The notes: generated by a model from the letters alone, not told the origin. DNA of 33,320 bases from Limnofasciculus baicalensis BBK-W-15 (GCF_024178385.1 NZ_JAMZMM010000020.1:1-33320); one strand, 5' to 3'; shown: positions 7,220 to 16,904, counted from the first letter of the stretch. Numbers and translations: made by a program.

Positions 7220-9853
7220 ATGCCCAAATCTCCCCAAAATCTCAGCGGTAACCAAATTCGCCAGAAGTTCCTCAACTTCTACCAACAACGGCAACACAAG
7301 ATACTCCCCAGCGCTTCCCTCGTACCGGAAGATCCCACGGTACTCCTCACCATCGCCGGGATGCTGCCCTTCAAGCCGATATTTCTCGGACAACGGCAGT
7401 CGGAATTTCCCCGCGCCACGACTTCCCAAAAATGTCTCCGTACTAATGATATTGAAAATGTGGGACGGACAGCGCGGCATCATACTTTCTTTGAAATGCT
7501 GGGAAATTTCAGTTTTGGCGATTATTTTAAAGAACAAGCTATCGCCTGGGCGTGGGAACTTTCAACGGAAGTTTTCGGTTTGCCCCCAGAAAAATTGGTG
7601 GTAAGTGTATTTGAAAATGATGATGAAGCTTTTGCGATTTGGCGGGATAAAATTGGTATCCCAGCCCATCGGATTCAGAGGATGGGAGAAAAGGATAATT
7701 TCTGGACATCGGGACCTACTGGTCCTTGCGGTCCTTGTTCGGAAATCTATTATGATTTTCACCCGGAAAAGGGCGATGAAAATATCGATTTAGAGGACGA
7801 TACTCGCTTTATCGAATTCTATAATCTGGTTTTCATGCAGTACAACCAGGATGCTGAAGGAAATCGCACGCCCCTGCAAAATAAGAATATTGATACGGGG
7901 ATGGGATTGGAGAGAATGGCGCAAATCCTCCAGAAGGTTCCTAATAATTACGAAACGGATTTAATTTTCCCAATTGTTAAGACAGCAGCAGAAATTGCCG
8001 GACTGGATTATGCCAATAGCGATGAGAAAACAAAAGTATCTCTTAAAGTAATTGGCGACCATGTTCGCGCCGTGATTCACACGATCGCGGATGGGATTAC
8101 TGCTTCTAATATTGGTCGAGGTTATATCCTGCGACGGTTAATTCGCCGAGTAGTAAGACATGGACGATTAATTGGTATTTCCGGTGAATTTACATCACAA
8201 GTAGCCGAAACTGCGATCGCGCTTTCTGAAGACATCTACCCTAATGTCCGGGAACGGGAACAATCGATTAAATCAGAATTGCAACGAGAAGAATCCCAAT
8301 TCCTCAAAACATTGGAACGGGGCGAGAAGTTAGTGGCTGAAATTATCGCTAAAAAGCCTAAGCAAATTTCTGGTAAGGATGCCTTTAAACTATTTGATAC
8401 TTATGGCTTCCCCTTAGAGTTAACTCAGGAAATTGCAGAAGAATACAATTTAACTGTGGATGTGGTAGGCTTTGAAGCGGAAATGGAGGAACAGCGAAAA
8501 CGTGCTAGAGAAGCTCATCAAACTATCGATCTAACTGTACAAGGTAGTATTGATAAACTAGCCGAACATATCCACAGTACCGAATTTTTGGGTTATACTC
8601 AACCGCAGTCATCGGCAAAAATAGAAGTGCTATTAGTAAATGGCAAATCTGTAGAATTAGCCGAAGCAGGGACTGATGTACAGGTAATTTTGGATCGCAC
8701 CCCATTCTATGCCGAATCTGGGGGACAAATTGGCGATCGCGGTTATTTGTCTGGCGATAATCTATTAGTGCAAATTACTGATGTGAAAAAAGAATCTGAT
8801 TTCTTCGTTCACTTCGGTAAAATTGAACGCGGTACTTTAGAATTAGGCACAACTGTAACCGCCCAAATTGACAGCACTTCTCGTCGTCGTACCCAAGCAA
8901 ATCACTCAGCAACTCACCTATTACAAGCCGCACTCAAACAAATTGTCGATCCAACTATTTCCCAAGCTGGTTCCTTAGTTGCTTTTGACAGAATGCGTTT
9001 TGACTTCAATTGTCCTCGTTCCCTAACATCTGAAGAAGTAGAACAAATTGAAGGACAAATTAATACTTGGATTGCTGAAGCACACGAAGCAGATATCGCA
9101 GTCATGCCCATTGCCGAGGCTAAAGAAAAAGGCGCAATTGCCATGTTTGGTGAAAAATACGGTGCAGAAGTGCGAGTGATTGACTTTCCAGGCGTTTCCA
9201 TGGAACTCTGTGGCGGTACTCATGTAAAAAATACCGCCGAAATTGGGGTATTTAAAATTATCTCAGAAACGGGGATTGCATCAGGTATCCGCCGGATTGA
9301 AGCCGTGGCAGGACAATCAGTGCTAGACTATCTGAATGTGCGAGATAAAGTAGTACGGGAATTTTGCGATCGCTTTAAAGCCAAACCAGAAGAATTACCG
9401 GAACGGATTACTAATCTGCAAAATGAACTCAAGGCATCTCAGAAACAATTAGATGCCCTCAAACAAGAACTTGCTTTAGCTAAATCTGACCAACTTTTAG
9501 CCAAAGCAGAATCAGTGGGTGAGTTCAAAATTCTGGTAGCAAATATGGGTGATACAGATCCAGATTCACTAAAAACTGCTGCGGAACGTTTACAACAGAA
9601 ATTAGGCGAAAGTGCCGTAGTATTAGGTTCTGTTTCTAGTCCGGATAAAGTTAGTTTGGTAGCAGCTTTTAGTAAAGGTGTCAATAGTAAAGGATTGCAA
9701 GCCGGGAAATTTATCGGTGCGATCGCAAAAATCTGCGGCGGTGGTGGAGGAGGAAGACCAAATCTTGCCCAAGCAGGTGGAAAAGATGGGAGTAAGTTAA
9801 CAGAAGCATTGAAAATTGCTTCAACTCAGTTAAGATCTGAGTTAGGTTGTTAG
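7220..9853 (+). CDS. alaS: Alanine-tRNA ligase
   Basis: AlaRS charges tRNA-Ala with alanine in the cytoplasm. The protein is 877 residues from the ATG at 7220, the normal bacterial length. An upstream in-frame GTG at 7136 would translate the heptamer repeats and is rejected. The N-terminus ([17 protein letters not shown]) and catalytic core with the class II motifs ([32 protein letters not shown]) are intact. The editing domain has the zinc residues HSATH (562-566) and CGGTH (664-668), which deacylate Ser- and Gly-tRNA-Ala. The C-terminus carries the C-Ala domain ending in [16 protein letters not shown]. The gene stands alone between the divergent parA gene and the kinase. Confidence 0.97.
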   Translation: MPKSPQNLSGNQIRQKFLNFYQQRQHKILPSASLVPEDPTVLLTIAGMLPFKPIFLGQRQSEFPRATTSQKCLRTNDIENVGRTARHHTFFEMLGNFSFGDYFKEQAIAWAWELSTEVFGLPPEKLVVSVFENDDEAFAIWRDKIGIPAHRIQRMGEKDNFWTSGPTGPCGPCSEIYYDFHPEKGDENIDLEDDTRFIEFYNLVFMQYNQDAEGNRTPLQNKNIDTGMGLERMAQILQKVPNNYETDLIFPIVKTAAEIAGLDYANSDEKTKVSLKVIGDHVRAVIHTIADGITASNIGRGYILRRLIRRVVRHGRLIGISGEFTSQVAETAIALSEDIYPNVREREQSIKSELQREESQFLKTLERGEKLVAEIIAKKPKQISGKDAFKLFDTYGFPLELTQEIAEEYNLTVDVVGFEAEMEEQRKRAREAHQTIDLTVQGSIDKLAEHIHSTEFLGYTQPQSSAKIEVLLVNGKSVELAEAGTDVQVILDRTPFYAESGGQIGDRGYLSGDNLLVQITDVKKESDFFVHFGKIERGTLELGTTVTAQIDSTSRRRTQANHSATHLLQAALKQIVDPTISQAGSLVAFDRMRFDFNCPRSLTSEEVEQIEGQINTWIAEAHEADIAVMPIAEAKEKGAIAMFGEKYGAEVRVIDFPGVSMELCGGTHVKNTAEIGVFKIISETGIASGIRRIEAVAGQSVLDYLNVRDKVVREFCDRFKAKPEELPERITNLQNELKASQKQLDALKQELALAKSDQLLAKAESVGEFKILVANMGDTDPDSLKTAAERLQQKLGESAVVLGSVSSPDKVSLVAAFSKGVNSKGLQAGKFIGAIAKICGGGGGGRPNLAQAGGKDGSKLTEALKIASTQLRSELGC

Positions 9854-9905
9854 GAGGAAGCACCACCCAATTCATAATCTTTGATTGAGTATAGGATAAG
9901 AGTTA

Positions 9906-9939
9906 AAGAGATTGGAGGCAAATAAATCTCCAGTCTCTT
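9906..9939 (+). terminator. Hairpin after alaS
   Basis: AAGAGATTGGAG (9906-9917) pairs with CTCCAGTCTCTT (9928-9939), with one G-U type mismatch and a 10-base loop. A clear T-run is lacking, so it may be a weak terminator or an mRNA 3' end stabiliser between alaS and the kinase gene. Confidence 0.5.
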
Positions 9940-9962
9940 AGTAAGTATTCAGTTAACACCCT

Positions 9963-12674
9963 ATGTTAATTCCATCTCTAAATCGGGTTGTTGCCAAAGT
10001 TTTTTCTCAAACGAATCTGCGAACCGTTCTTATTGTCCCCTTAATCTTGCAAATTGTCGGGGGAGTAGGGTTGGTAGGGTATCTATCTTTTAAAAATGGG
10101 GAAGAGGCTGTCAATAAAGTTGCTGCTAAACTCTACAGTGACATTAGCGATCGCATTGTCGATCGCATCAAAACTTACCTGAAAACACCCCATCTAATCA
10201 ACAAAACTAACGTAGATGGTATAGATCTCGGTCAATTAAATATAAAAAATTCCAAAACCTTAGAACGCCACTTTTTGAAACAAATTCAAGTTTTTGATGG
10301 AGTCACTAGCATTTCATTTGGCAACCCCCAAGGCGGATTTATTTCTGCTGGCAATGATGAGAGAGGAATTTCCGTTGCCTTTACAGAAAATTTCGCGAGA
10401 GGTAGTCTTCGGGTAGAAGGTATTGATCGTCAAGGGAATCGAAATAATCTATTAGTAAATGAACCTAATTATGATGTGAGAGTTCGACCTTTTTATCAAA
10501 GTGCTATAGCCGCAGGTAAACCAATATGGAGTCCTATTTATATCTACGTTCCATCTTCTAGAGGTTTAGGGATTTCCGCTAGCTATCCCCTCTACGATGG
10601 AGGAAGTAAACTCCAAGGTGTTTTATCGAGTCATATATCTCTTGTTGCCATCAATGAATTTCTACAAGACTTGAAAATTAGTGTTAGCGGCAAAGCATTT
10701 ATTGTCGAAAGATCCGGAATGATAGTAGCGTCTTCAACCCCTGAGATTCCCTTTGTCAGGAGTACAAGTACAGATAAACAAGAAAATAAACGGCTGAAAG
10801 CAACTAAAAGTAGGGAACCTTTGATTCGCTATACGGCGGAATATTTAATGTCTAAATTTGGTGGATTTGCCCATATTAATACGGGAACAAAAATTCACTT
10901 TCAAGTAAAAGGTAAACAGCAAATTGCACAGGTAACCCCCTTTAAAGATGAGTTTGGACTGGACTGGCTAATTGTGGTTGTAGTCCCAGAATCCGATTTT
11001 ATGGAGCAAATTAATGCTAATACCTACATGACTATTTTCCTGTGTGGAGTGACATTAGTTGTGACGACATGGATTGGTATTATTACCAGCCGTTGGATTA
11101 CAAAACCACTTCTCCAATTAAATACTGCTGCCAAAGAAATCGCTCAGGGAAAATGGGATAAAATAGTCGAACTTAAACGTTCGGATGAAGTGGGGCAGTT
11201 GGCAAAGTCTTTTGGTAGTATGGCAGTGCAACTGCAAGCCTCTTTTAGCGAGCTTACTGCGTTAAATGAAGCCTTAGCCCAAAGCGATCGCAAGTTTCGC
11301 GGAATTTTTAATCAAACCTTTCAGTTTACAGGAATGCTGAGTCTTGATGGCATTATTTTAGAAGTCAATCAAACAGCAATAGATTTTTGCAGACTCCCGC
11401 CAGAAGACTTGATCGGAAAACCAATTTGGCAATCCTATTGTTGGACTATTTCTCCAGAAACTCAAACCCATTTGCAAGAATCAATTAAACGAGCGAGTCA
11501 CGGCGAATTTATCCGTTATGAAGTCGATTTATTAGGGCATAGTAATCGCATGATCGCGATTGATTTGTCCCTTAAGCCTATTTTTGATCGAAACGGCAAG
11601 GTTGAATTTATTATTATCGAAGGTCGAGATATAACCGAACAGAAACAAGCTCAGAAAGTTTTAGCAAACTACAATCATACTTTAGAAGAGCAAGTTGCAA
11701 AACGGACAGAAGAATTAATCGAAATTAACCAACAAACTCAAGAGCAGGCGGTAGCCCTAGAAATCGCTTTAGACAAAGTAAAACGCACTCAATCTCAACT
11801 GATTCAAGCTGAAAAAATGTCTAGTTTGGGGCTAATGGTTGCTGGGATTGCTCACGAAATAAATAATCCCGTCAGTTTCATTTATGGCAATATCGCTCCT
11901 GCCCGTCAGTACTGCAAAGATTTACTAAGTCTAATTTCACTCTATCAGGAAACCTATCCGAACTCCACTCCCGAAATTCAGCAGCTATCATCTGAAATAG
12001 AAATAGATTTTTTGGTGGAAGACTGGCAAAAACTGATCGATTCTATAGAGATGGGAGCTGATCGTATTCGCAAAATTGTTTTGTCGCTCAGAAACTTTTC
12101 TAGACTGGATGAAAAAGAACTAAAAGCTGTTGATATTCATGAAGGTATCGATAACACTCTAATGATTTTGCAGCACCGACTAAGAGCAGATGGCAATCGT
12201 AGGGAAATCGAGGTGATTAAAAACTATGGTGAATTGCCATTAGTCACCTGTTATGCTAGTCAGTTAAATCAGGTGTTTATGAATCTATTCTCGAATGCTA
12301 TTGACGCTCTAGAAAATCAATCCCAACCACCGAAAATTACGATCGAGACATCGTTAAGTCAAAATTCATTAGGAGACTCTATCCAGATGTCCTTACAAAG
12401 TGAAAAAGATAAATCTTTATCCTCTATTCCCCATTGGGTTATTATTAATATTTCTGACAATGGTGCTGGAATGAGTGAAGAGGTAAAAGAAAAAATATTT
12501 GACCCTTTCTTTACCACCAAGCCTATAGGTAGTGGCACGGGATTGGGGTTATCCATTAGCTATCAGATTGTAGTAGAAAAACATAATGGTCTAATTACCT
12601 GTCTTTCTGCTCCAGGCTCAGGAACAGAATTTATGGTAAAGATTCCACTCGAACTCAGTTGCACTCTGAATTGA
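9963..12674 (+). CDS. Sensor histidine kinase (Cache-HAMP-PAS-HisKA-HATPase)
   Basis: This 903-residue membrane kinase has a first transmembrane segment at about 20-42, a periplasmic double-Cache-like sensor (about 45-345, with RPFYQSAIAAGKPIWSPIY), and a second segment at 355-376. A HAMP linker follows (about 377-430) with a PAS domain at 440-560. A coiled coil leads to the dimerisation box GIAHEINNP with phosphoacceptor His631. The HATPase domain shows the N box QVFMNLFSNAIDAL (770-783), DNGAGM (832-837), FDPFFTTK (846-853) and GTGLGLSI (858-865). No receiver domain is fused and no response regulator gene is next to it, so its partner is encoded elsewhere. The sensor architecture suggests a small external ligand, but none can be named. 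Confidence 0.93.
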   Translation: MLIPSLNRVVAKVFSQTNLRTVLIVPLILQIVGGVGLVGYLSFKNGEEAVNKVAAKLYSDISDRIVDRIKTYLKTPHLINKTNVDGIDLGQLNIKNSKTLERHFLKQIQVFDGVTSISFGNPQGGFISAGNDERGISVAFTENFARGSLRVEGIDRQGNRNNLLVNEPNYDVRVRPFYQSAIAAGKPIWSPIYIYVPSSRGLGISASYPLYDGGSKLQGVLSSHISLVAINEFLQDLKISVSGKAFIVERSGMIVASSTPEIPFVRSTSTDKQENKRLKATKSREPLIRYTAEYLMSKFGGFAHINTGTKIHFQVKGKQQIAQVTPFKDEFGLDWLIVVVVPESDFMEQINANTYMTIFLCGVTLVVTTWIGIITSRWITKPLLQLNTAAKEIAQGKWDKIVELKRSDEVGQLAKSFGSMAVQLQASFSELTALNEALAQSDRKFRGIFNQTFQFTGMLSLDGIILEVNQTAIDFCRLPPEDLIGKPIWQSYCWTISPETQTHLQESIKRASHGEFIRYEVDLLGHSNRMIAIDLSLKPIFDRNGKVEFIIIEGRDITEQKQAQKVLANYNHTLEEQVAKRTEELIEINQQTQEQAVALEIALDKVKRTQSQLIQAEKMSSLGLMVAGIAHEINNPVSFIYGNIAPARQYCKDLLSLISLYQETYPNSTPEIQQLSSEIEIDFLVEDWQKLIDSIEMGADRIRKIVLSLRNFSRLDEKELKAVDIHEGIDNTLMILQHRLRADGNRREIEVIKNYGELPLVTCYASQLNQVFMNLFSNAIDALENQSQPPKITIETSLSQNSLGDSIQMSLQSEKDKSLSSIPHWVIINISDNGAGMSEEVKEKIFDPFFTTKPIGSGTGLGLSISYQIVVEKHNGLITCLSAPGSGTEFMVKIPLELSCTLN

Positions 12675-12676
12675 TT

Positions 12677-12808
12677 TATAGCAGTCGCTTTCGTCGGTTA
12701 AGACAATTGGCTCTCAGCCCCTTGTTGTTCCTACCGAACAATTGGCTCTCAGCCCCTTGTTAAAATTTGCTAGCTCAGAATGTCCTAACCGCTGTGGCGG
12801 TTGCTATA
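12677..12808. repeat. Inverted-repeat element (MITE-like) with internal direct repeats
   Basis: The arms TATAGCAGTCGCTTTCG at 12677-12693 and the inverse of CGCTGTGGCGGTTGCTATA at 12790-12808 bracket about 130 bases; the arms extend through GGTTAAGACA and TGTCCTAACC with several mismatches. Inside, a 24-base segment (ACAATTGGCTC...CCCTTGTT) occurs twice, at 12703-12726 and 12738-12761, 11 bases apart. It starts three bases after the kinase stop codon. A related right arm occurs at 29148-29175. It has no coding capacity. Confidence 0.6.
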
Positions 12809-12841
12809 GTATCATATAATTAGCGATTGTATTGTTCTTTG

Positions 12842-12872
12842 ACAAATAACCAATAACCAATAACCAATAACA
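12842..12872. repeat. AATAACC heptamer repeat
   Basis: Four near-perfect copies of the heptamer CCAATAA lie between the kinase and the cyclase, near the stop codon of the convergent cyclase. The same heptamer family fills the spacer between ndhF and ndhD. Confidence 0.7.
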
Positions 12873-12890
12873 ACTCTAACCCCTAACCTT

Positions 12891-14498
12891 TTATGATAAT
12901 TTATCCCAATGAACGCGATATACTTGTAAAGGTTCAGTCTTTCCTTTAACCCGAACTAGGGGCATTTTTTCTAGAGGCAATCTCCGATCTTTGAGTTTTT
13001 TAAATGTACTTTGAGCAATTAATATTTCACCCGCCTTCGCTAGAGTACAAATCCGACTTGCTACATTTGTTGTATCCCCAATGTGGGCATACTGAATTAG
13101 TCTTTCTGATCCAATATTTCCGGCTGCTACTTTTCCGGTATTGAGTCCAATATGAATTTGGATTGGTCGTTTGTTTTGTCGTACCCATTTCTGATTTAGA
13201 CGACGAACCGCCCATTGCATTTGGATTGCTGCTCTTACTGCTCTATCCGCATCATCGGTTTGTTGATAAGGAGCGCCCCAAACTGCTAGTAAAGCATCTC
13301 CAATATATTTTTCTAATGTACCTTCATAAGGAAAGACAATCTCTTCCACCATCATCTCAAAGTACTCATGAAGCATCTCAATCACTTGGCGAGGTTCCAT
13401 AATCGAACACATTTTTGTGAAGCTACTAATGTCAGAAAATAATGCAGTAACTTCAGCTTCTACAATTCCTAATTGACCTTTTTCTCTCAGTCTTTTACTA
13501 ACAGCAGGAGCAAAAAAACGTTCCAGCTTATCGCGCATTACTGCTTCCGCTTGCATCTTCTTATAGAGTCGGGAATTTTCAATTGCGATTGCAGCTTGAT
13601 TTGTCAGACAAGTTAAGAATTCTAAATCTTCATCAGAATAGATATCTGCCATCGACAAATTATCAACATATAAGACTCCAATTACTGCATCTCTCGGTTT
13701 TAAAGGAACGCACATCGCCGCGTGAATACCTTGTCTCATTACCGATACTGAATCATTAAAAAGTTGATCCAGACGAGCATCATGAGTTAAAACAGCATTA
13801 CCTCCCTCTAGGACGACATCGATTATTTTCTTGCTGTAAAATGGAGTTTCTACTGGGTTTCCGAACGATACCTTAACTGCTTTTTGTTCCAGATCTCCAG
13901 TTGTTTCATTAATCATGAGAATTGCTGCTCGATCTACGGTCATTATTTCTAACAGCAAGTCCAGGATTTTTTGTAAAACTGCGTCTGGTTCATCTGGCGA
14001 AGATAGTTGTTTGCTAATTTCTAGCAAAAGTTGCAATTTGTCAACTGCTCGCTGCTGAACATCTTTGTGCCGAAGCTTTAAAACAGATCGAGTTTTTTTA
14101 TTTTCATCCAGTAAGTCTTTGAATACGACGCGAGTCTCTTCTGGAGAGACTTGCTTAACAATCGATATGTCAGTATCTACATCACTAAACCACTTGGATT
14201 GAGTCGTAGAAATGGCATCAACAAATCTGAAAAATACACTACCAACCCGAATCAAATCTCCATCCTTGATTTGGGAATTATCAATTTTTAACTCGTTGAC
14301 AAAAGTACCATTGAGACTCTGGAGATCGGTGAGGATAATACCATCGGGTGCGATCGCAATTTGGGCGTGGTGACGGGAAAGATACCCGTGGAGTACAACA
14401 ATAGTATTATCCTCCCCACGTCCGATGGTATTGACACCAAACCTGAGTTCATAAATCCTTTTGTTAGGAGTATTGGGTTCGTAAATTAAATAAGGCAC
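12891..14498 (-). CDS. FHA-GAF-class III nucleotide cyclase
   Basis: This 535-residue soluble protein starts at the ATG at 14498. An FHA domain (about 20-92; SRHHAQI and LNGTFVNEL) should bind phosphothreonine, and a GAF domain (about 165-312) may sense a small ligand. A class III adenylate/guanylate cyclase domain (about 345-500) follows. Metal Asp residues are D356 (FSDISSF) and D401 (YIGDALLAVWGAP), the adenine-selecting Lys is K397, and the transition-state pair is N478/R482 (GDTTNVASR). The second adenine-selecting residue, Thr in cyanobacterial CyaC-type enzymes, is Ala471 here (QYAHIGD), so substrate choice is less certain. It probably makes cAMP and links protein-kinase signalling to cyclic nucleotides. 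It is convergent with the histidine kinase. Confidence 0.93.
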   Translation of the reverse strand: MPYLIYEPNTPNKRIYELRFGVNTIGRGEDNTIVVLHGYLSRHHAQIAIAPDGIILTDLQSLNGTFVNELKIDNSQIKDGDLIRVGSVFFRFVDAISTTQSKWFSDVDTDISIVKQVSPEETRVVFKDLLDENKKTRSVLKLRHKDVQQRAVDKLQLLLEISKQLSSPDEPDAVLQKILDLLLEIMTVDRAAILMINETTGDLEQKAVKVSFGNPVETPFYSKKIIDVVLEGGNAVLTHDARLDQLFNDSVSVMRQGIHAAMCVPLKPRDAVIGVLYVDNLSMADIYSDEDLEFLTCLTNQAAIAIENSRLYKKMQAEAVMRDKLERFFAPAVSKRLREKGQLGIVEAEVTALFSDISSFTKMCSIMEPRQVIEMLHEYFEMMVEEIVFPYEGTLEKYIGDALLAVWGAPYQQTDDADRAVRAAIQMQWAVRRLNQKWVRQNKRPIQIHIGLNTGKVAAGNIGSERLIQYAHIGDTTNVASRICTLAKAGEILIAQSTFKKLKDRRLPLEKMPLVRVKGKTEPLQVYRVHWDKLS

Positions 14499-14628
14499 GC
14501 CCCATTCTCACAATAATTGTCTTTCTAATTCAAGATAACGAATGACTTGGATTAGATCCCAGTCAATGGTAGACTCTTTTTTTTATGTTTGTTACATAGC
14601 GGCTGTCATCTGTCTTCCCCGCGAGTGA

Positions 14629-14663
14629 CTCCCACCATAACTGTACTCAGTTTGGTGGTGAGA
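14629..14663. other. Hairpin copy related to the upstream IscB leader
   Basis: CCCACCATAACTG, the loop TAC, and CAGTTTGGTGG form a hairpin downstream of the IscB remnant. It matches 27 of 32 bases of the hairpin at 15224-15255 in the same orientation, with all five differences being transitions. It may mark the other end of the transposon. The rest of 14499-14681 shows no gene. Confidence 0.5.
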
Positions 14664-14681
14664 GGAAACGGGGGGCATAAT

Positions 14682-15021
14682 CTACGCGATATATCCATAA
14701 CCATCCTTTTTGTGAATGTGTTTGCAGTATTTGTGACTAATTCCCTGGACTAATCCTTTTTTGGTTGAAATATTAAAACTGCCACTTGAACGAGTAGCAA
14801 TTCTACCTAGATATCTACCTACTTTTGGCTGATTGCGGTAATTGGTGCGAATTTTCGCAATCTTTAACGGTAGCATCAGGATGTGATTCTTTAAGAATTA
14901 CGGTAAAGGGAAACCGTCTAAATATGGCGGCTTTTTTCTGAGTTAGTAGTTGTCTGGCATGTCCTGGATGGATTGGGTTTAATGGTCGAAAATCTTGGTC
15001 AATTACTAGTATTTTGCACAT
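14682..15021 (-). pseudogene. iscB: IscB with nuclease core deleted
   Basis: Two overlapping minus-strand frames hold the two ends of an IscB protein (an RNA-guided nuclease of IS200/IS605-type transposons, ancestor of Cas9). The first, from the ATG at 15021, reads CKILVIDQDFRPLNPIHPGH and AAIFRRFPFTVILKE, the N-terminal PLMP/RRXRR domain. The second, in another frame from about 14825 to 14682, reads VGRYLGRIATRSSGSFNIST and GISHKYCKHI, the usual C-terminal part. The RuvC and HNH domains and the bridge helix between them, some 300 residues, are missing and the frames do not match. It cannot cut DNA. Its leader region remains upstream. Confidence 0.85.
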
Positions 15022-15330
15022 TATGTGCCTCCAATTACTTGGGTAAGGTTAGCCTGGACAATGATTTAAAGGCTTTTTACGTCAACAACACTGGCTTTAA
15101 CCCCATAAACCTGTTTAATTGTTGACCTCAGTGCTACAAACTGGCTGGGCATTTGTAGGTGAGATGACCTAAAAATCGTAGTACACGAAGTACTTAGTCG
15201 GGTAAACTCTGGACTTTAAAAGCCCCCACCATAGCTGTACCCAGCTTGGTGGCGGGTAGTTTACAGCCTATCGGTGTTATAGTTTAGGGTTTAGGGTACT
15301 CACATATAACCTACCACCTCAAACCTAACC
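15022..15330 (-). ncRNA. Probable omega-RNA (HEARO) region of the IscB element
   Basis: The omega-RNA of IscB is encoded just 5' of iscB on the same strand, so it should lie here. Visible structure fits: a 7-base stem GTAAACT (15202-15208)/AGTTTAC (15258-15264) encloses a strong hairpin at 15223-15256 (CCACCATAGCTG/CAGCTTGGTGG), and a small hairpin AGTAC/GTACT lies near 15180-15194. The exact limits and the guide segment are unknown; the RNA may extend further toward 15560. I judge it from position and folding only. Confidence 0.5.
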
Positions 15331-15682
15331 CCTCATCCCCGCACCTAAAATTTTTTAATTTGGTCCAGGGAGCAACCTGACTACGCTTTTACATCCTTCC
15401 CCACTATAGCTGTTACCTAACAAGGGATTGCCAACCTTGCGCCAGACGCACCCCGCTAATCTTACTCCTTTGGTAACTTGTACCCTTCGGGATGGTTTAG
15501 TATTCCCCTACAGAGAAGGCTATTCTACAAGAAGGGTTCCCTCAACAGAAGCCTAACCGGGCTGAGTCTTTTCTGGGTATTGGAGACTGAGCTGACACTA
15601 GTTACCAAATTCCATTAAAACTCAAAATTAAAAAATTATCATTATCCCTAACCTATATTTATAGGATATAACTCAAATTATA
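15331..15682. other. Gene-free DNA at the outer side of the IscB element
   Basis: No gene is visible. The stretch holds a palindromic cyanobacterial repeat (CTACAGAGAAGGCTATTCTACAAG, about 15509-15532 in imperfect inversion) and a region that could be the 5' part of the omega-RNA or another old insertion. It becomes A/T-rich at 15600-15680. Confidence 0.4.
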
Positions 15683-15907
15683 CTATGAAAGCAGGACAAT
15701 CTTTTTATGAATTTGCGCCACCTCTACTAACTTTACCCCTGTTTCTAATGCTGGATCTTCTAGTTGCATAACCCAAGTATTCGGGATAGCCATGGGGCTA
15801 GATTTCAGGAAAGCTAAAAGAGCTTCATTTTCTTTCCCTGAATCAAATAATATGGTATAAATTATTAGCCCTACAGCAGCAGAGCGACTCATACCTCCTT
15901 GACAATG
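15683..15907 (-). pseudogene. C-terminal remnant of a tyrosine/dual-specificity phosphatase
   Basis: The frame reads HCQGGMSRSAAVG (the HCx5RS phosphatase signature, His codon at 15905-15907), continues with SSPMAIPNTWVM, and ends about 65 residues later. The N-terminal half of a PTP-type fold, with the general-acid Asp loop, is missing. Upstream codons run into a palindromic repeat (15950-15977). An ATG at 15892 lies inside the signature and would not make an active enzyme. It probably was a small cyanobacterial phosphatase cut by repeat insertion. Confidence 0.6.
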
Positions 15908-15948
15908 GCTCGTAACATCTCCACTAGGAATTATGCAACATCTCCAAA

Positions 15949-15977
15949 TGTAGGGTTCGTTATATAACGCACCCTAC
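15949..15977. repeat. Palindrome GTAGGGTTCGTTATATAACG
   Basis: This near-perfect palindrome belongs to the GTAGGGTGCGTTA...TAACGCACCCTAC repeats common in cyanobacterial intergenic DNA. It abuts the broken phosphatase gene. Confidence 0.7.
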
Positions 15978-16075
15978 TATAATATTCCCAGTTTAATTCC
16001 CTTATTCTAAATGACTAGAAATCTCACCGGAGCAGCTCCCATTCTGATACGGAGTTCCAGTCTAATGTAGAATTT

Positions 16076-16125
16076 GTAGGGCAGGCATCCTGCCTGTCAA
16101 TGGCAGGCATCCTGCCTGCCCTACA
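16076..16125. repeat. Inverted repeat GTAGGGCAGGCATCCTGCCTG
   Basis: Two arms containing GGCAGGCATCCTGCC, separated by TCAAT, form a long hairpin just upstream of purN. It belongs to another dispersed cyanobacterial palindrome family and ends 15 bases before the purN start codon, so it is part of the purN leader. Confidence 0.7.
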
Positions 16126-16139
16126 CTGGATGATAAGCT

Positions 16140-16763
16140 ATGAGTCTAATTTCACCTGTAATTTCTGCTAAATCTCCGATAGATACTCCTCCCCTAAAAC
16201 TAGGAATTATGGCATCTGGGAGTGGTACAAACTTTGAAGCCGTCGCCCAAGCCATCGCTTCTGGGCAACTCCATGCTCAAATCCCCGTCCTAATTTACAA
16301 TAATCCTGGTATCAAAGCCGTACAACGTGCCGAAAAATGGGAGGTTCCCTCCGTACTAATAAATCACCGAGACTACAAAAATCGCGAAGTTTTAGATGCC
16401 AAAATTGTAGAAACCCTGAAACAATATGAAGTAGAATGGGTAATCATGGCAGGCTGGATGCGGATAGTAACCCCAATACTTATTAATGCTTTTCCTGACA
16501 AAATTATAAATATTCATCCCAGCTTATTACCTAGTTTTAAGGGAGTAAAAGCTATTGAACAAGCCCTGGCTGCTGGCGTTAAAATTACTGGCTGTACTGT
16601 TCACTTAGTAGCACCAGAAGTAGATAGCGGTCTAATTTTAATGCAAGCTGCTGTCCCTGTATACTCAGATGATACTCCAGAAACCCTACACGCTCGCATC
16701 CAAATCCAGGAACATTGTATTTTACCATCTGCGATCGCACTTGCTGCTGGGTTGGCGAATTGA
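16140..16763 (+). CDS. purN: Phosphoribosylglycinamide formyltransferase
   Basis: PurN transfers a formyl group from 10-formyltetrahydrofolate to GAR in de novo purine synthesis. The 207-residue protein has the nucleotide-binding loop GIMASGSGTNFEA (22-34) and the catalytic triad N124, H126 (INIHPSLLP) and D162 (VDSGLIL), as in the E. coli enzyme (N106/H108/D144). Length fits the family. The first 18 residues are a variable extension; the ATG at 16140 is the only good start, though no clear Shine-Dalgarno sequence precedes it. Confidence 0.95.
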   Translation: MSLISPVISAKSPIDTPPLKLGIMASGSGTNFEAVAQAIASGQLHAQIPVLIYNNPGIKAVQRAEKWEVPSVLINHRDYKNREVLDAKIVETLKQYEVEWVIMAGWMRIVTPILINAFPDKIINIHPSLLPSFKGVKAIEQALAAGVKITGCTVHLVAPEVDSGLILMQAAVPVYSDDTPETLHARIQIQEHCILPSAIALAAGLAN

Positions 16764-16904
16764 ATGATATAATAATTACACAGCGATACCACATATACTG
16801 GGAATATTGCGTAACCCATAACAAACCCTACATATATACAGTTTCCGTAATTGGTGCTAGAGTTGTGATCGGGTAATTTTTGCGTTTTTAATCAGCATTT
16901 AATG

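Noticed and set aside
12703-12761. CRISPR array
   Set aside because: Only two 24-base copies with an 11-base gap inside an inverted-repeat element, and no cas genes.
16601-16824. Minus frames over the end of purN
   Set aside because: They are antisense shadows of a firmly identified gene.
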